Shown: piece by piece, positions 22,838-34,577 of the stretch
Position numbering within the stretch: position 1 is the stretch's first letter
Layout of the letters: each line of letters opens with the position of its first letter
Assembly (NCBI GenBank): GCA_003254925.1
Contig: QANZ01018611.1
Location: forward strand, 11,167 to 75,166
From: Chamaecrista fasciculata
Lineage: Eukaryota; Streptophyta; Magnoliopsida; Fabales; Fabaceae
Direction: 5' to 3'
Length of the DNA stretch: 64,000 nucleotides
The notes under the pieces: generated by a model
Database searches by the model: none
The model's input: only the letters and a program-made list of their open reading frames with translations
Told to the model about the DNA's origin: nothing
Program-made: the position numbers and the translations under genes

Positions 22838-23975
22838 GGCCAAAGTGCAAATTTGGTCCTGTAACTTTGCTGCAGTTCCCAAATCAGTCCTATAACTTTT
22901 TTTGTCTCGAATTTGGTCCTCTAACTTTGCTCCAGTTCCCAAATCAGTCCTATAACTTTTTTTGTCTCGTATTTGGTCCTGTATCTTTGCTCCAGGTCCC
23001 AAATCAGTCCTATATCTTTTTTTTATCTCAGTTTGGGTCCCATATGTTTTGAAAACTTCTCACCGTTAGTCCTCTATCTATTTTTAATTACAGCTTAGTC
23101 CTGAAAACTTCAAGTTCCTGAATATCAAAATGAAAGTGAAAGAGCATCCCTGAAGATTTTCAAACCTTACATTTTGGTCCCTAATCCATGAATTCTTCAT
23201 GAAATGGAATAGAAATGCAAAAACAACACAAATTAAAGCAAACGACAGAGGGACCAAAACTAAAAACGTAGAAAATTTAAAACCCACCGCAAAACTGAAA
23301 ACGCTATCACCTAGATCAATATGATAAGCCAATATTTACAGAAAAAAAAAGGCTAATTACAATAATGAATAGAATACGTGGAAATGGTATTTTTACAAGG
23401 ATTAATGATAATTGCATACCTATTTGAAATTGATTGATGATCCTAACTTTGGGACTAAGGTTCATTAACTAAGGAAGGTAATTGTATGTTTTTGCCTCAA
23501 TTGATGATCCAGTGGGTTTTAAATTTTCTGTGTTTTCAGTTTCGGTCCCTCTATCATTTGCTTTAATTTGTGTTGTTTTTGCATTTCTATTCCATTTCAT
23601 GAAGAAAACATGTATTAGGGACCAAGATATAAGGTTTGCGAATCTTCAGGGATGCTCTTCCACTTTCATTTTGATAGTCAAGGACTAAAGTGAAAGGGAC
23701 TTGAAGTTTTCAGGACTAAACTGTAATTTAAAATACACAGAGGACTAACGGTGGGAGGTTTTCAAAACATATGGGACCAAAACTGAGACAAAAAAAGATA
23801 TAAGACTGATTTGGGACATGGAGCAAAGATACAGGACCAAATACGGGACAAAAAAAGTTATAGGACTAATTTGGGAATTGGAGCAAAGTTACAGGACCAA
23901 ATTCGAGACAAAAAAAGTTATAGGACTGATTTGGGAACTGCAGCAAAGTTATAGGACCAAATTTGCACTTTGGCC
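22838..23975. mobile_element. MULE-type element with long TIRs
   Basis: A 1138-bp element bounded by ggccaaagtgcaaatttggt and its inverse ...aaatttgcactttggcc. Flanks tttatattt (22829-22837) and ttcatattt (23976-23984) match at 8 of 9 bases. The long arms contain three reiterations of a tttggtcct...agttcccaaatcagtcctat unit (about 60 bp). ORFs 22738-23052, 22802-23002, 23084-23332, 23482-23688 and 23818-24171 are translations of the arms, not genes. It is the same family as 24380-25672. Confidence 0.85.
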
Positions 23976-24069
23976 TTCATATTTTGAAATTTGTGTGAGC
24001 ATGTATGAGTTCAGATACGGACACATGTTTAATATGATAACAATGGAAGGTTTGTACTTCATAAAATTG

Positions 24070-24071
<2 letters not shown>

Positions 24072-24101
<30 letters not shown>
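24072..24101. repeat. (AT)n microsatellite
   Basis: About 15 uninterrupted AT dinucleotides between two MULE elements. The second tandem unit has no such run at the corresponding place, so the expansion is unit-specific. Confidence 0.85.
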
Positions 24102-24106
<5 letters not shown>

Positions 24107-24379
24107 TAAAATGGCAACTTATCCTAAAAATAAGAGATCAAAATCTCTTCGAAGTCAACTATTCACGTTAGATTTAACAGAGGGAAATGAACAAAATTTA
24201 AGGTGAGACTAATGATGAAACTTTTTATAAAGATATGAGACTAAATCTGTAACACGATTAAAAAATATGGGACCAAATCTGAACAAAAAAAAAAAAATAT
24301 AATGACCTGATTTGTCATCTTACCAAAAGATAAGAGATAAATTTTCTTTTTAAAAATGATAAGGGCCTAATTTACAAAT

Positions 24380-25672
24380 GGCCAAAGTGTGAATTTGGTC
24401 TGTAACTTTGCTGTAGTTCCCAAATTAGTCTTATAACTTTTTTGGTCTTCGAATTTGGTCCTGTAACTTTGCTCCAGTTCCCAAATCAGTCTTATAACTT
24501 TTTTTGTCTCGTATTTGGTCCCGTATCTTTGCTCCAAGTCCCAAATCAATCCTATATCTTTTTTGTCTCAGTTTTGGTCCCATATGTTTTGAAAACCTCA
24601 CATTGTTAGTCCTCTGTCTATTTTAAATTACAGTTTAATCTTGAAAATTTCAATTCCCTTTCACTTTAGTCCCTGACTATCAAAATGAAAGTGAAAGAGC
24701 ATCGCTGAAGATTCTCAAACCTTATATCTTGGTCCCAATCCACGAATTCTTCATGAAATGGAATAGAAATGCAAAAACAACACAAATTAAAACAAATGAC
24801 AGAAGAACCAAAACTAAAAACGCGAAAAATTTAAAACCCACCGGAAAATGCCCCAAACTCGCCAGAAAATGTACGGAAATCTCCGAGATACACAAGAATT
24901 CATCTAAAAGCTCAATTCTCATTGAAATCTCACTCAAATAATCGCCCTCAAATGCTTTAATAAAGAATTTTCGAAAATCCAAACTTTTGAGGAGGGAGGT
25001 GATAGAAGAAATGTAAGGGATTTCAGAACTTCTCTCTCGGAATCACCAAATGTAAGGAAATCTTCTATCACCTCCCTCCTCAAAAGTGTGGATTTTCGAA
25101 AATTCTTTCTTAAAGCATTTGATGACGACTATTTGAGAGAGATTTCAGTGAGAATTGGGGTTTTTGGATGAATTTTTGAGTTTCTCGGCGACATCTGTAC
25201 GTTTTTCCAGTGGGTTTTAAATTTTTTGCGTTTTCAGTTTTGGTCTCTCTGTCATTTGCGTTAATTTGTGTTGTTTTTGCATTTCTATTCCATTTCATGA
25301 AGAATTCATGGATTAGGGACCAAGATGTAAGGTTTGAGAATCTTTAGGGATACTCTTTCACTTTCATTTTGATAGTCAAAGACTAAAGTAAAAGGGACTT
25401 GAAGTTTTCAGAACTAAACTGTAATTTAAAATAGACGGAAGACTAACGGTGGGAGGTTTTGAAAACATATGGGACCAAAACTGAGACGAAAAAAGATATA
25501 TGACTTATTTGGAACCTAGAGCAAAGATGCAGGACCAAATACGAGACAAAAAAGTTATAGGACTAATTTGGGAACATGAGCAAAGTTACAGGACCAAATT
25601 TGAGACAAAAAAACTTATAGGACTGATTTGGGAACTGCAGCAAAGTTACAAGACCAAATTCGCACTTTGGCC
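24380..25672. mobile_element. Full-length foldback MULE element
   Basis: Perfect 9-bp target duplication tttacaaat at 24371-24379 and 25673-25681. Unit 2 carries the uninterrupted empty site at about 49264-49300. The element is 1293 bp and nearly completely palindromic: left arm 24380-25010 and right arm about 25055-25672 meet around a 28-40 bp loop near 25030. Shared arm motifs include cttctatcacctccctcct and its inverse gaggagggaggtgatagaag. A transcript through it would form a hairpin with about 600-bp arms. No transposase is encoded. Confidence 0.92.
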
Positions 25673-25820
25673 TTTACAAATTGATCAAAAAATCAAGGGA
25701 CTAAAAGATTATCTCCATACCAAGATGTAATTAATAAATAATGAAAATTTAAAAAACTAATTAAATTTAAATATCTTTTATTCTTTTTAAGTTTAATATT
25801 CAAAAATCAAAATCAATATA

Positions 25821-26470
25821 ACTTAGGGAATGACAGGCCATATCTATATATATATATATATAGGCCTTGACAATCATCGATTACACACATTCCGCTGCAG
25901 TTGCTTCCTCGTCATTTCCAATTCCATTTCATCTTTGCCCTTGTTGCTTTTTTCTGATGTGAAGATTCTCGTCGACAATTTCAAGTTATGCATACCAAAT
26001 CTTCCTTTTCTCTTTTCCTTATTCCTTTATTCGCACTATTGATCTCTTTCAATTCCAATCCTGCTTTTCTGAATTCATGAATGAGGCTGTTAATTTGTGT
26101 TTGGAAATCATTGACTTTAGTATTGTAATCCATGTTTTCTACAGCACTGGTTAATGAGAAGACGCTATTCAATTTCTAAGTTACGAAGTATTGAAAGGCA
26201 TGAATCCTGATGTTTATAATACCTTTACAAGACTGTTTGATCCATTTCGTAAAGAAGGGATGATCACAGAATGAATCACAAACAGAGCAAACACTCTGTG
26301 CTATGTTGATGATGAAGTGTCGTAAGAGACTTAATGTTGTTTTCTATGATGCTTTAATGGATGCATATTGTTTGCTTAGCCATCAACGATATGATAGAAG
26401 TTTTGTTAATGGATATTGTAAAATTAAAATACTCAAAGCAAACTTGATGCCTTGTGGAGTTGCAAAGGTG
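25821..26470 (+). pseudogene. PPR module a, copy 1: leader/TATA region and PPR fragment
   Basis: A TATA-like tract (about 25844-25862) lies downstream of a conserved acttaggg-tatgacagg motif, followed by a leader exon and a decayed splice donor (ttcaagttatgc, where the sister copy has aaggtatgc). An acceptor-like ttttctacag is at about 26144. The following exon (26168-26430) encodes degenerate PPR sequence: YEVLKGMNPDVY...TFTRLFDPF and later VNGYCKIKI. P-class (Rf-like) PPR proteins bind organellar RNA. This copy has stops and frameshifts and is not functional as read. Confidence 0.6.
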
Positions 26471-27308
26471 GCAGAGTAAATACTACAAGAATGATTTAGA
26501 AGCCTTATTTTAGAATGACTCTCAAGGCAAAGAAACTTCTTCAAAGGAAAAAATATTGTTAGAGGGCAAGGTGTGTTTGCTATGATAATGTACAAAATTT
26601 AGATAGTATTTCTTTTATAATACTTTAGTGGATGTTTATTGTTTGATAAACAAAATATTTGGCAAAATGACCAAATCTTTTGTTTATGTTACCGATTATA
26701 TAATTGGATATTGTAAAATTAAAAGTGATTATTATTCAATGAATTGATTGTTGTTGCAGGATTTTCAACTTTGTGATATGTGATATTTGTTTCCCTAGCA
26801 CATGCATCTTTGAGGTTTTTCAATAATTTAATTTGTTAATTTATCATATGCCTATTTCAGTTATTCTTTAATTTAAATTATACAGGCATCTTACTTCAAT
26901 TAATGTTGACAAGTCGTTTCCTTGGTGTTGTACAAAAGATTATACAATGTTTAATCAAACAAAGGCTGTGTTTCTGTAACAAAACTTGTGTTTCTGATAT
27001 GTCAGTTCTGATTCCAAGTCATACATTGATTATTTGTATATATAGTATCATGACATGAATAGAGATTGTAAATCAAGGTTTGCAACATCATCTTCATACA
27101 TTTTAAGTAAACCATATAATATAAACAAGATTACAACATCTATTTCGTTTTATACATGCATATATATATATATGGAGCCATTTAAAACTGATAATTGTCA
27201 AATGTTAATGAATAACATAGGTCATCAGAAATAAGAAATGAATTACTTTGCAATGTTTCTCAATCCCATCTATATATATATATAGGGAAAGTAGATCATT
27301 CTATGTAC
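26471..27308. other. PPR-module downstream DNA, decayed
   Basis: Continues the decayed PPR homology (ttggatattgtaaaattaaa at about 26705 is a second NGYCKIK-type relic), then AT-rich non-coding DNA. It is collinear with 50872-51435 and 52907-53090 of unit 2. Confidence 0.4.
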
Positions 27309-27653
27309 TGTTATGTGAAATAACAATAAACCAGAGAAAGGAACAGTAATGTAATATTCAAATCACCAAAATGGAAAAAGTTCCAACAAGATTGCCTAGC
27401 AATCATACACACAGAAAGCAATGTAAGAAAAGCAGGAAGGAAAAGACCATACAGAGAATGACAGAGGGAGAAGAGAATCAGCAGAGAGAAAGTTCACAAT
27501 CATCACACACACTACATTCCAAAACAACATGATGGCCTCTTCATTCTGACACTTCTTCTCAGCACTTGAGGTCCCATACCAACATCATCATTCCTAGTCA
27601 CAGCCCCTGCTGATGTGTCTCCACGTGTCTTGCCAACTGGTCCAGTCATCACA
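27309..27653 (-). mobile_element. Solo LTR (345 bp)
   Basis: Begins TG and ends CA (tgttatgtgaaataacaata ... cagtcatcaca). It is flanked by a perfect 5-bp duplication tgtac (27304-27308 and 27654-27658). Unit 2 has the empty site (...ctatgtaccatttg, about 53098-53110). Orientation as minus rests on the sequence reading more like an LTR that way (TGTGATGACTGGACC at the start) and is uncertain. No internal retrotransposon sequence is present, so it is a solo LTR or a very short TRIM-like LTR. Confidence 0.8.
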
Positions 27654-27658
27654 TGTAC

Positions 27659-29004
27659 CATTTGAAACTAAATACTTTTTGCTTCTCAATTTTCAATTTA
27701 AAAGAACTTGGATGTTCCAAGTGGAAAGGCATAAAGCTTAAGAAACTGATGGCTTCACATTAGCAGTAGGAAAAACTGAATGGAGTAAGGAGGTCAATTA
27801 TCCCTACCTTTTCTTAAAAGTAGTTCTGAAATAATATCTATAATAACCCCTAAAATGTCATTTTCTCAATTTACCCATAAATCGCATTTTCAGTACTATC
27901 TTCAATCAAGACCAGTAACAACTCAAGCTGATCATGAACCTTCAAAATTTCACAGATAGAAAAATAAAGCCATATTTGCAAACTGACATCAAATAATGAA
28001 GAAACTCCGTACTTTGTAAGAATTTAGAGTTTCTAATTTCACTTGGTTTCAGTCTATATGAAGTATGGACATTGAAACATGTACGGATCCATCGAGATGT
28101 CAAAGTCTTAAAATTATATAACACGGCATGACATATATATATATATATAAAATTAAAAATCTAGAATTTTTTATGAAAATTTTAAAAATTACCGTATGTA
28201 TTTTTAATATATGTCATTATTTTCTGAAATTTCAGAATTACAGTATCTAGTTAAATATATGATATTTTTTTTTGAAATTTTCTATTATTTATCCATGTAA
28301 ATTACAGTAAATAAAAAATCAGTTTTATATTCTAAAATTTATAGATATGTGTCATATTTGTGTCGGACACGAACATAAACCAAATATACTTTCACCTATA
28401 AAATGAAGTTTCCATTTCAAAAGTCTTCTGTCTACAATAGTAGTTGCAAACTCATCTATATATGGTTCCCCAAGCCAAAAATACTCAAACTAGTGTTAAT
28501 TGATTTATAGCGAAAACACCCTTTTTGTCATCAAATTTTACATTAATTTTCAATTTCATTCCCAATGTTTGTTTACTGTCAATTTTGTCCACAAAATTTC
28601 ATATTTTAGTCGATTATATTCTTTGATTAATTTCTTTTAATAAATTAACAACAAATAAAATTGTGTTTTTCAAAATGAGTTAAGATTTGAGTTTTTATTT
28701 TTTCCACCAATTTTACATATATGTAGTCACGTAGAACTTGTCGTTAATATTTGACTGAAATTAGAGCAAAAAATAAAATAAATTATAAATATGAAACTTT
28801 TTGGACAAAATTGATAGTATATAAATATTGGAGATGAAATTAAAAATTAATATAAAATTTATAGAAGAAAAGAGTATTTGTGGCCCAATATGTTTTACTG
28901 CTTCAAAGATACACCATATATACAAAACAGAGAAATTTGGGAAGTGAGGCAGGGTTGAGGCTGGATGAAGTGTACACTGGCCGGTACTAAAGAAGATAAA
29001 GATA
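27659..29004. other. Non-coding block shared by both units, with a MITE relic
   Basis: Collinear with 53111-54300. At 28065-28410 it holds a relic resembling the hAT MITE at 37151-37495 (gtgtcggacacgaac). At about 28510-28880 there is a palindromic relic: ttacattaattttcaatttc and, inverted, gaaattaaaaattaatataa. Both are shared with unit 2, so they precede the tandem duplication. No gene. Confidence 0.45.
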
Positions 29005-29006
29005 CA

Positions 29007-30914
29007 GGGTGCGTTTGGATGAGGGTTATGAGTTAAAGGAGGATAGAGGAGGGGGGAGGTAGTAAAAGAGAGGTAAATGATTTGTGTTATAAAGAAGGTT
29101 TTTAGTAAATGATGTTTGGGAAAATGAGAGATAAATGAGGAATTACGATGTGAAATTATTTTAAAGGGTATGTAATGATTGTGGTAGGTTGAAATAATTG
29201 TATTGGTATTTTAAAGTTGTATAGGGGTAAAAATAGTAAAAATAAAGGAGAATAAAAGAGTTTTATTTTGATGTTAGTAAAGTGGTATGATAAATGATTG
29301 CCTCGAAATTTGTGCTAACGGTGAAGTTAATAAAGGAGATTTTGTAGTTGTATGGTAAAGGAGGTTGGAGGTGTGAATGTGGGACCAAAATGTAATTTTT
29401 GAGTACTGAATTGTAAATTTTTGGGGACTAGATTATATATTTTTCCCGTTTACTGTCTTTTATTTTATTTTAAAATTTTGATACTACAAAAAATATTACC
29501 CATGTATATAATAGAGGAAGGACCAAAATGTATATTTTATGGGGTATGAATTATGTATTTTTCTAAATTTTGTTCTTCAGTAGTTGCAGAACAAAAAATA
29601 TTAGCCATATATATACTGAATGATGGACCAATATATATATTTTTTATATGAATTATACATTTTTTTCTCAATAGTGTATAGTATAAAAAATATTATCTAT
29701 ACATATACGAGAAGAGTGACCAAACTTAAAGTTTTGGGATTCAAGAATTATAATCTTTTTCTTATATTGATTTTTTTTATTTTTTCACCACAAAAAAAAT
29801 TACTCATGTGTTAGAGTAGGGACCAAACTGTAATTAAATTTACACACTACTAAAAATATATTTTTTCTCATTAATGTTTCTGAAATATGCTTATAAATTT
29901 TCACACCACCAAAAATATTACCCTGGAATTATTATATTAGTGTAGGAGGGACCATAATGTATATTTTGGGGATCTGATTACACTATAAAAAAATATTATT
30001 AAAGTTGGACTGATCTGTAATTTTTGTTGTTGAATAAGACAACAAAAAATATTACCCATATACTCAAAACAGAAGACGCTAAATTATAATAAACAACAAA
30101 AAATATTATTAAAGTTTTGGGAATTGAATTATAGTTTTTTTTTCTATTTTGAATTTTGTTTTTATATTTTTACACTTCAAAAAATATTACTTATATATAT
30201 ACTGGAAGAAGGACCAAATTGTAAAGTTTTGGGGAATAAATTATATATTTTTTCCCATTACTATTTTTTTTAAATATGTTCTTAAATTTTTACCACAAAA
30301 AATATTACCCATATATATACTGCAGGAGGGACCAAAATTTATATTTTTGGGGTCTTGATTATATATTTTATCTCATGGATCAAAATGTAAATAACATGGA
30401 CTTAATTATTTTATTTTAAATTTTGACTCTAAAAAATACTCTTAAAATAATTGAAAAAATAGAGGAAGGAATACCAATATATCAAAAATTATATATTTTG
30501 ATCACTCAAGTATTGGCTTATTGAGTTGGTATAATTTCAAGGACTAAAATTATTTTTTAAGCAAATTAATATAAATTATAAGGGTAATATAAAAAGAAAA
30601 TAGTAAGAAAAGATGAATAGAGAGAGAAAGTTGTAAGGATAATAAATAAAAATATTTTAATATGCAATTTACAAATATACCCTTTGAGTATTTTATTATT
30701 TTATAGTAAAAAGTAGGTAAGTATAGGTAGTTGGGTAGAGATATGTTTGTAATTTGAGAAGATAAATGAGAGATAAATGAGAGATAAATAAGAAATAAAG
30801 GAGGGGAAGATAACTGTGGAACAAATAAGGTTTTTCACTGTAACTCTGATATTAAAGGAGTATTGAGAGATAATGAAGAGATAAAGGAAGATAGAGGAAA
30901 ATCTAAACACAACC
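29007..30914. mobile_element. PIF/Harbinger-like element with internal reiterations
   Basis: The terminal inverted repeats GGGTGCGTTTGGAT (29007) and GGTTGTGTTTAGAT (read inward from 30914) are imperfect. Unit 2 lacks the 1.9-kb insert (54296-54305, ...aaagttatagtgttg). A short duplication of about 3 bp (aca or ata against ata) flanks it. Between 29380 and 30440 a unit containing aaaaaatattacccatatat plus aggaccaaaatgtatatttt is repeated about ten times at irregular spacing (50-135 bp). No transposase frame. ORFs 29620-29814 and 30149-30358 are repeat translations. Confidence 0.65.
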
Positions 30915-31061
30915 ATAGTGTTGAAGAGGCTTCGATTGATGTGATTGAGAAATGATTTTGATATAAAAAGTAATTGATTGAATGACCAAATGTGGTATGT
31001 TACTCAATGATACTACGTATGTTACGCATGTTTCAGAGTCGACGACCGTGCGTGACGGCGA

Positions 31062-31865
31062 GTGGCGGTGAGTGGCGGCAAGTGGCGGCAAGTGAGCTTC
31101 GGACCGTTAAACGAACGAATATTCTCTCTGTTTTGTGCTTGTCTATTGCTAATTTCAATTTATGTTGTGGATCTGTTTCCTTCTTCTATGTTAGTGAAAG
31201 ACAGCAATTTCACCTTGCAAGCTCCTTTTTCCGCCGGACCGTCAAGATCGGACGGTGGTCTCTACGATTGGGCTTTTGTTCTACAAGATCGGCATCCCTG
31301 TGGCATTTATGTCAGTCTGAAATTTTCAACGGTTCGACCCTTCAACTTTCTTAAACGGTCTCATTCCGGTTTGTTCAATTTTGTGTTTCCAGTTGATGAG
31401 TTTGAATTCTGGTTCTGTTTCACTAGTGGTTATACTCTTTGGTTTCTGCTGCTATATTGTCATTGTGTTTGCTTTGCCGTTATCTCCTATGTTAATGAGG
31501 CTATATTGTCACCTAGTTTGAATTCTGCTGTTGTATTGTCACTGAGTTTGAATTCTGCTTCGGTTTCACTGAGTCTATATTGTCACTGCTATTTCTCTTC
31601 TTGTTCAACTATGGGGCATGGTTTCCGGAAAAAGAATCTTATTTGCCTTTGTTGTTGGGAAGATCTGGTTTTGGGAGATTGCTTCTATTCTGTTGACTTT
31701 GTTCAGATATCGTCTACTAAGCGTGACAATTTTGAGAATTATTGCATTCGTTGGCTGCCCGCACTGTATCCAAGTGGTGTTGTGATGTTGTTTGAAAGTC
31801 ATGTCTCTGATTTCATCAATGGGTTAAGGGGGGTTGTCCCAAATCAACCCCCCCGGGGCCCATGA
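31062..31865 (+). pseudogene. 267-codon frame in LINE ORF1 position, unassigned
   Basis: Uninterrupted frame ending in TGA that overlaps the ORF2 start as ATGA (31862-31865). Position and overlap suit a LINE ORF1. The protein, however, is rich in Phe, Leu and Ser and shows no zinc knuckle or RRM-like fold that I recognise. Repeated 'SLNSA' segments (31510-31580) come from a short tandem repeat. Only its last part (LFESHVSDFINGLRG...PPRGP) looks like a conventional ORF1 end. It may be a shadow or 5'UTR translation. Confidence 0.3.
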
Positions 31866-33782
31866 GGTTACTAGCTTGGAATTGTTGGGGGTTCCAGGCA
31901 ACTCCGACAATTAGACACCTCCGCCGCATCATCAAAGAAAAGAATCCGACGGTGGTGTTTTTCGCAGAATCTATTTGCCCGGTCCATCTTTCTTCTAAGT
32001 TTTTTAACTCTGTCGGGTTATGTAATATTACAGGGGTCGATCCCCAAGATAGGAAAGGTGGTCTTATTTTGGCTTGGGCGATGAACTTGAATCTGACTGT
32101 TATAGACTTGTGCCCAAACTGGATTCACGTTTCGTTTATTAATGATAATGGGGTGCTTTCGTATGTAACATTTGTTTATGGATTTCCTTCACTTGATCTA
32201 CGTTATGTCTTGTGGGATTATCTCAGAAATTTGGCATCTACGATTTCTGGTCCTTGGATGATAATCGGTGATTTCAATTAGATAAAAGATGCTACGGAAA
32301 AAAACAGCAAGAACATGAGCACGAGAGGAGCACAAGAGTTTATGGATCTTATAAATGAGTTGGGGTTGATCGATTTCGTCCCTACGGGGTTGTGGTTCAC
32401 TTGGTGCAATAATAGAGATGGAAATGAGAGGGTAGTCGAAAGACTAGATCGGGTTCTGTTTACGCCTACCTGCCTTGACTTATATCCTCACTTATTCGCC
32501 GAAGCTCTCACCATCTCATCCTCTGATCACGCGCCTATCTTTGTGACCACTGATCAGTGTATCCCAGTTAGAGGTAAGCCCTTCCGTTTTGAGGCTATGT
32601 GGATGCACGGCGGAGCATGTGATCTTGCTGTTGCAAATGCTTGGAACTGTTGTTTTCTAAATTCTTCTTCTCTAGCGGTGTCAACAAAACTTGCCAAGAT
32701 TAGAACGGACCTACAAGATTGGAACAAGATAGTGTTTGGTCATGTTCAGCGTCACATTTCTTAGCTTGAAAAGAACCTCTCCCACGTTCAAAATTTGCTT
32801 CTCTCAAAGGATCCCGCTTTTTCTGCTAGGGCACTAACTAAAAAAAGAGTTAGAGATCAGAGTGAAACTTGAAAAGTGGTATGAGAGAGAGGAAATCTTC
32901 TGGGCTCAGAAATCTAGACAAATGTGGCTGCTCTATGGGGACAGAAACATGGCATACTTCCACAATGTGGTTAGAAAGAGACGAGCTCAGAATAAAATTC
33001 ACAGAATTCGGGGACCTGATGGGACATGGATTGAGCAATACGAGGAAATAGAACGTGAAGGGGGACGCTATTTTGGTAATATTTTTTCCAATGCTGACAT
33101 TGCTCCTGACAGGTAGGTGGAGACTTGGTTACAGGGTATCTCGATCCCAGTGGTATCCCAAGAATCAGCTCAGGATTTGATAAGACAAGTCTCGTTAGAA
33201 GAGGTTAAAACAACTGTGTTTCAATTGAAGCCTTATCAAGCCCCAAGTCCTAACGGGGTTCCTGCTGCTGTTTTCCAGAGGTATTGGCATCTTATGAATT
33301 CTGATATTCTCAATCTGGTCAGGGATTTCTTTGCAGGTAATGGTGATCTCAGCGGGATTAACTCAACATTTATTGTTCTCATTCCGAAGATTGACATGTC
33401 GGAGACTTTTAAGGACTTCCGACCCATTGGCCTCTGTAATGTCATATACAAGATCATTTCTAAAGTGGTGGTAAATCGTTTGCAGCACATGATGGACAAA
33501 CTCATATCACCTTATCAAAATGCTTTCATCAAAGGCCGTCTGCAGCACATTTTCCTGGCTTCTGAAACGATGTCTGTTATTCATAGAACAAAAAAAGGAA
33601 AGTCATATTGGGGGGCGTTGAAAGTGGATATGGCAAAGGCTTATGACCGGGTGGACTGGGTTTTTCTGAAAGCAATGCTTAAACGCATGGACTTCCCTGA
33701 GCCCTTCATCGACTGCATCATGCACTGAGTATTAATGTCCAGAAATCAAACATGGTTCTAAGCCCCAACACTCCCAGGGGTT
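31862..33782 (+). pseudogene. LINE ORF2: endonuclease plus truncated reverse transcriptase
   Basis: The APE-type endonuclease runs from MRLLAWNCWG (31862), with FFAES, IGDFN and the SSSDHAP catalytic histidine region (32518-32535). A TAG at 32279-32281 replaces the expected glutamine after GDFN. A second TAG lies at 32762-32764, a frameshift near 32850, and a TAG at 33114. RT motifs FRPIGLCN, NAFIKGR and DMAKAYDRVDW are present. After DCIMH (33727) the sequence jumps to LSINVQKSNMVLSPNTPRGF, so the segment with the catalytic F/YADD box is deleted. The element cannot encode an active RT. Confidence 0.85.
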
Positions 33783-34131
33783 TCAAAGAGTAGATTCTAA
33801 ATATATAATTTGTTTTTGAAAACTCAATGTCTAACATCTCCCGTTTCTTACTCGAATGTGATCTATTGCAATACCAAAATAAAAGTCAGATAAAATTTTA
33901 AACTCCGTTTGCTCCCAAATTTTTACCACAATCCCAATAAAATACGAGAATCTCAAATATGAAAAATCAAAATTCAAATTAACAAGTTTGATCATTTCTA
34001 AAAATTCTAACTTAAAAACTCTTAATACAAGCCTAAAACTAGTTTAAAAATCTATATTAAATTCTTAGAAACCACTCATTCTATCTCTAAACCCCAAAAC
34101 TAAATTCTAAAATTCTAGGATCTCACATTCC
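33783..34131. other. Unidentified AT-rich insert within the LINE
   Basis: About 350 bases that interrupt LINE homology between the palm region and the C-terminal zinc-binding/tail region. No open frame, terminal repeats or target duplication could be recognised. Confidence 0.4.
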
Positions 34132-34520
34132 TTCTCTGCAACTTCGCGAGAGCGGTCTGGTTCAGGTTGCCTATTTCTATTAAATATCATCCGAGGAGCC
34201 GCAGCTTTCGAACTTGGCTTACAGGTTGGGTCATCCGCTGGCGTCGCAACAAAGATCGGTTCTCAGAAGCCTGGCTTACAATTTTGGTAGGTCTTGATGT
34301 TATTTGGAATTGCAGGAACGGAGCAGTGTGGAAGAATGCAAGACCTGACCCTGCTTCGGCTGTTAGAATCATACAATCTTCTGTTTTACGTTATGTTAAT
34401 GCTTTTGATTGTCAGTTATCTTTATCTGCGCTGGATGTTCAAGCTTTCGAGTTTTTCACTTCCTCGAGCCATGAATCGAGGCCTCTGACGGCACAGACTG
34501 ATGTGCTTCACCACTCCTAG
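34132..34520 (+). pseudogene. LINE ORF2 C-terminal segment
   Basis: Reads CNFARAVWFRLPISIKYHPR and continues through WLTILVGLDVIWNCRNGAVWKN, typical of the region after the RT in plant LINEs (zf-RVT to tail). It is in the same orientation as the endonuclease and RT parts and ends in a short stretch before the A-run at the 3' end. Confidence 0.7.
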
Positions 34521-34577
34521 ATTCATGACTCTGGGTTATTTGTTTGTAGTCCTTCACCGTTTTTTATATATATATAA

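Larger units (their letters stand above)
31015..34577 (+). mobile_element. Non-LTR retrotransposon (LINE/L1-type), degenerate
   Basis: A 3.5-kb plus-strand LINE absent from unit 2. Its ORF2 has endonuclease, partial reverse transcriptase and C-terminal segments in order, ending near 34577 in an A-run. The 5' end is approximate, starting where homology to unit 2 stops (about 31015-31020). No clean target duplication is visible. About 245 bp of unit 2 sequence (54405-54650) is missing at the site, consistent with a deletion during or after insertion. A short agtggcggca-type minisatellite sits at 31060-31096. Confidence 0.8.

Noticed and set aside
22738-25730. Cluster of about ten ORFs of 60-117 codons between 22.7 and 25.7 kb
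   Set aside because: All lie in the reiterated arms of two MULE elements. They translate the same 'tttggtcc/ggaccaaa' phrases and have no domains.
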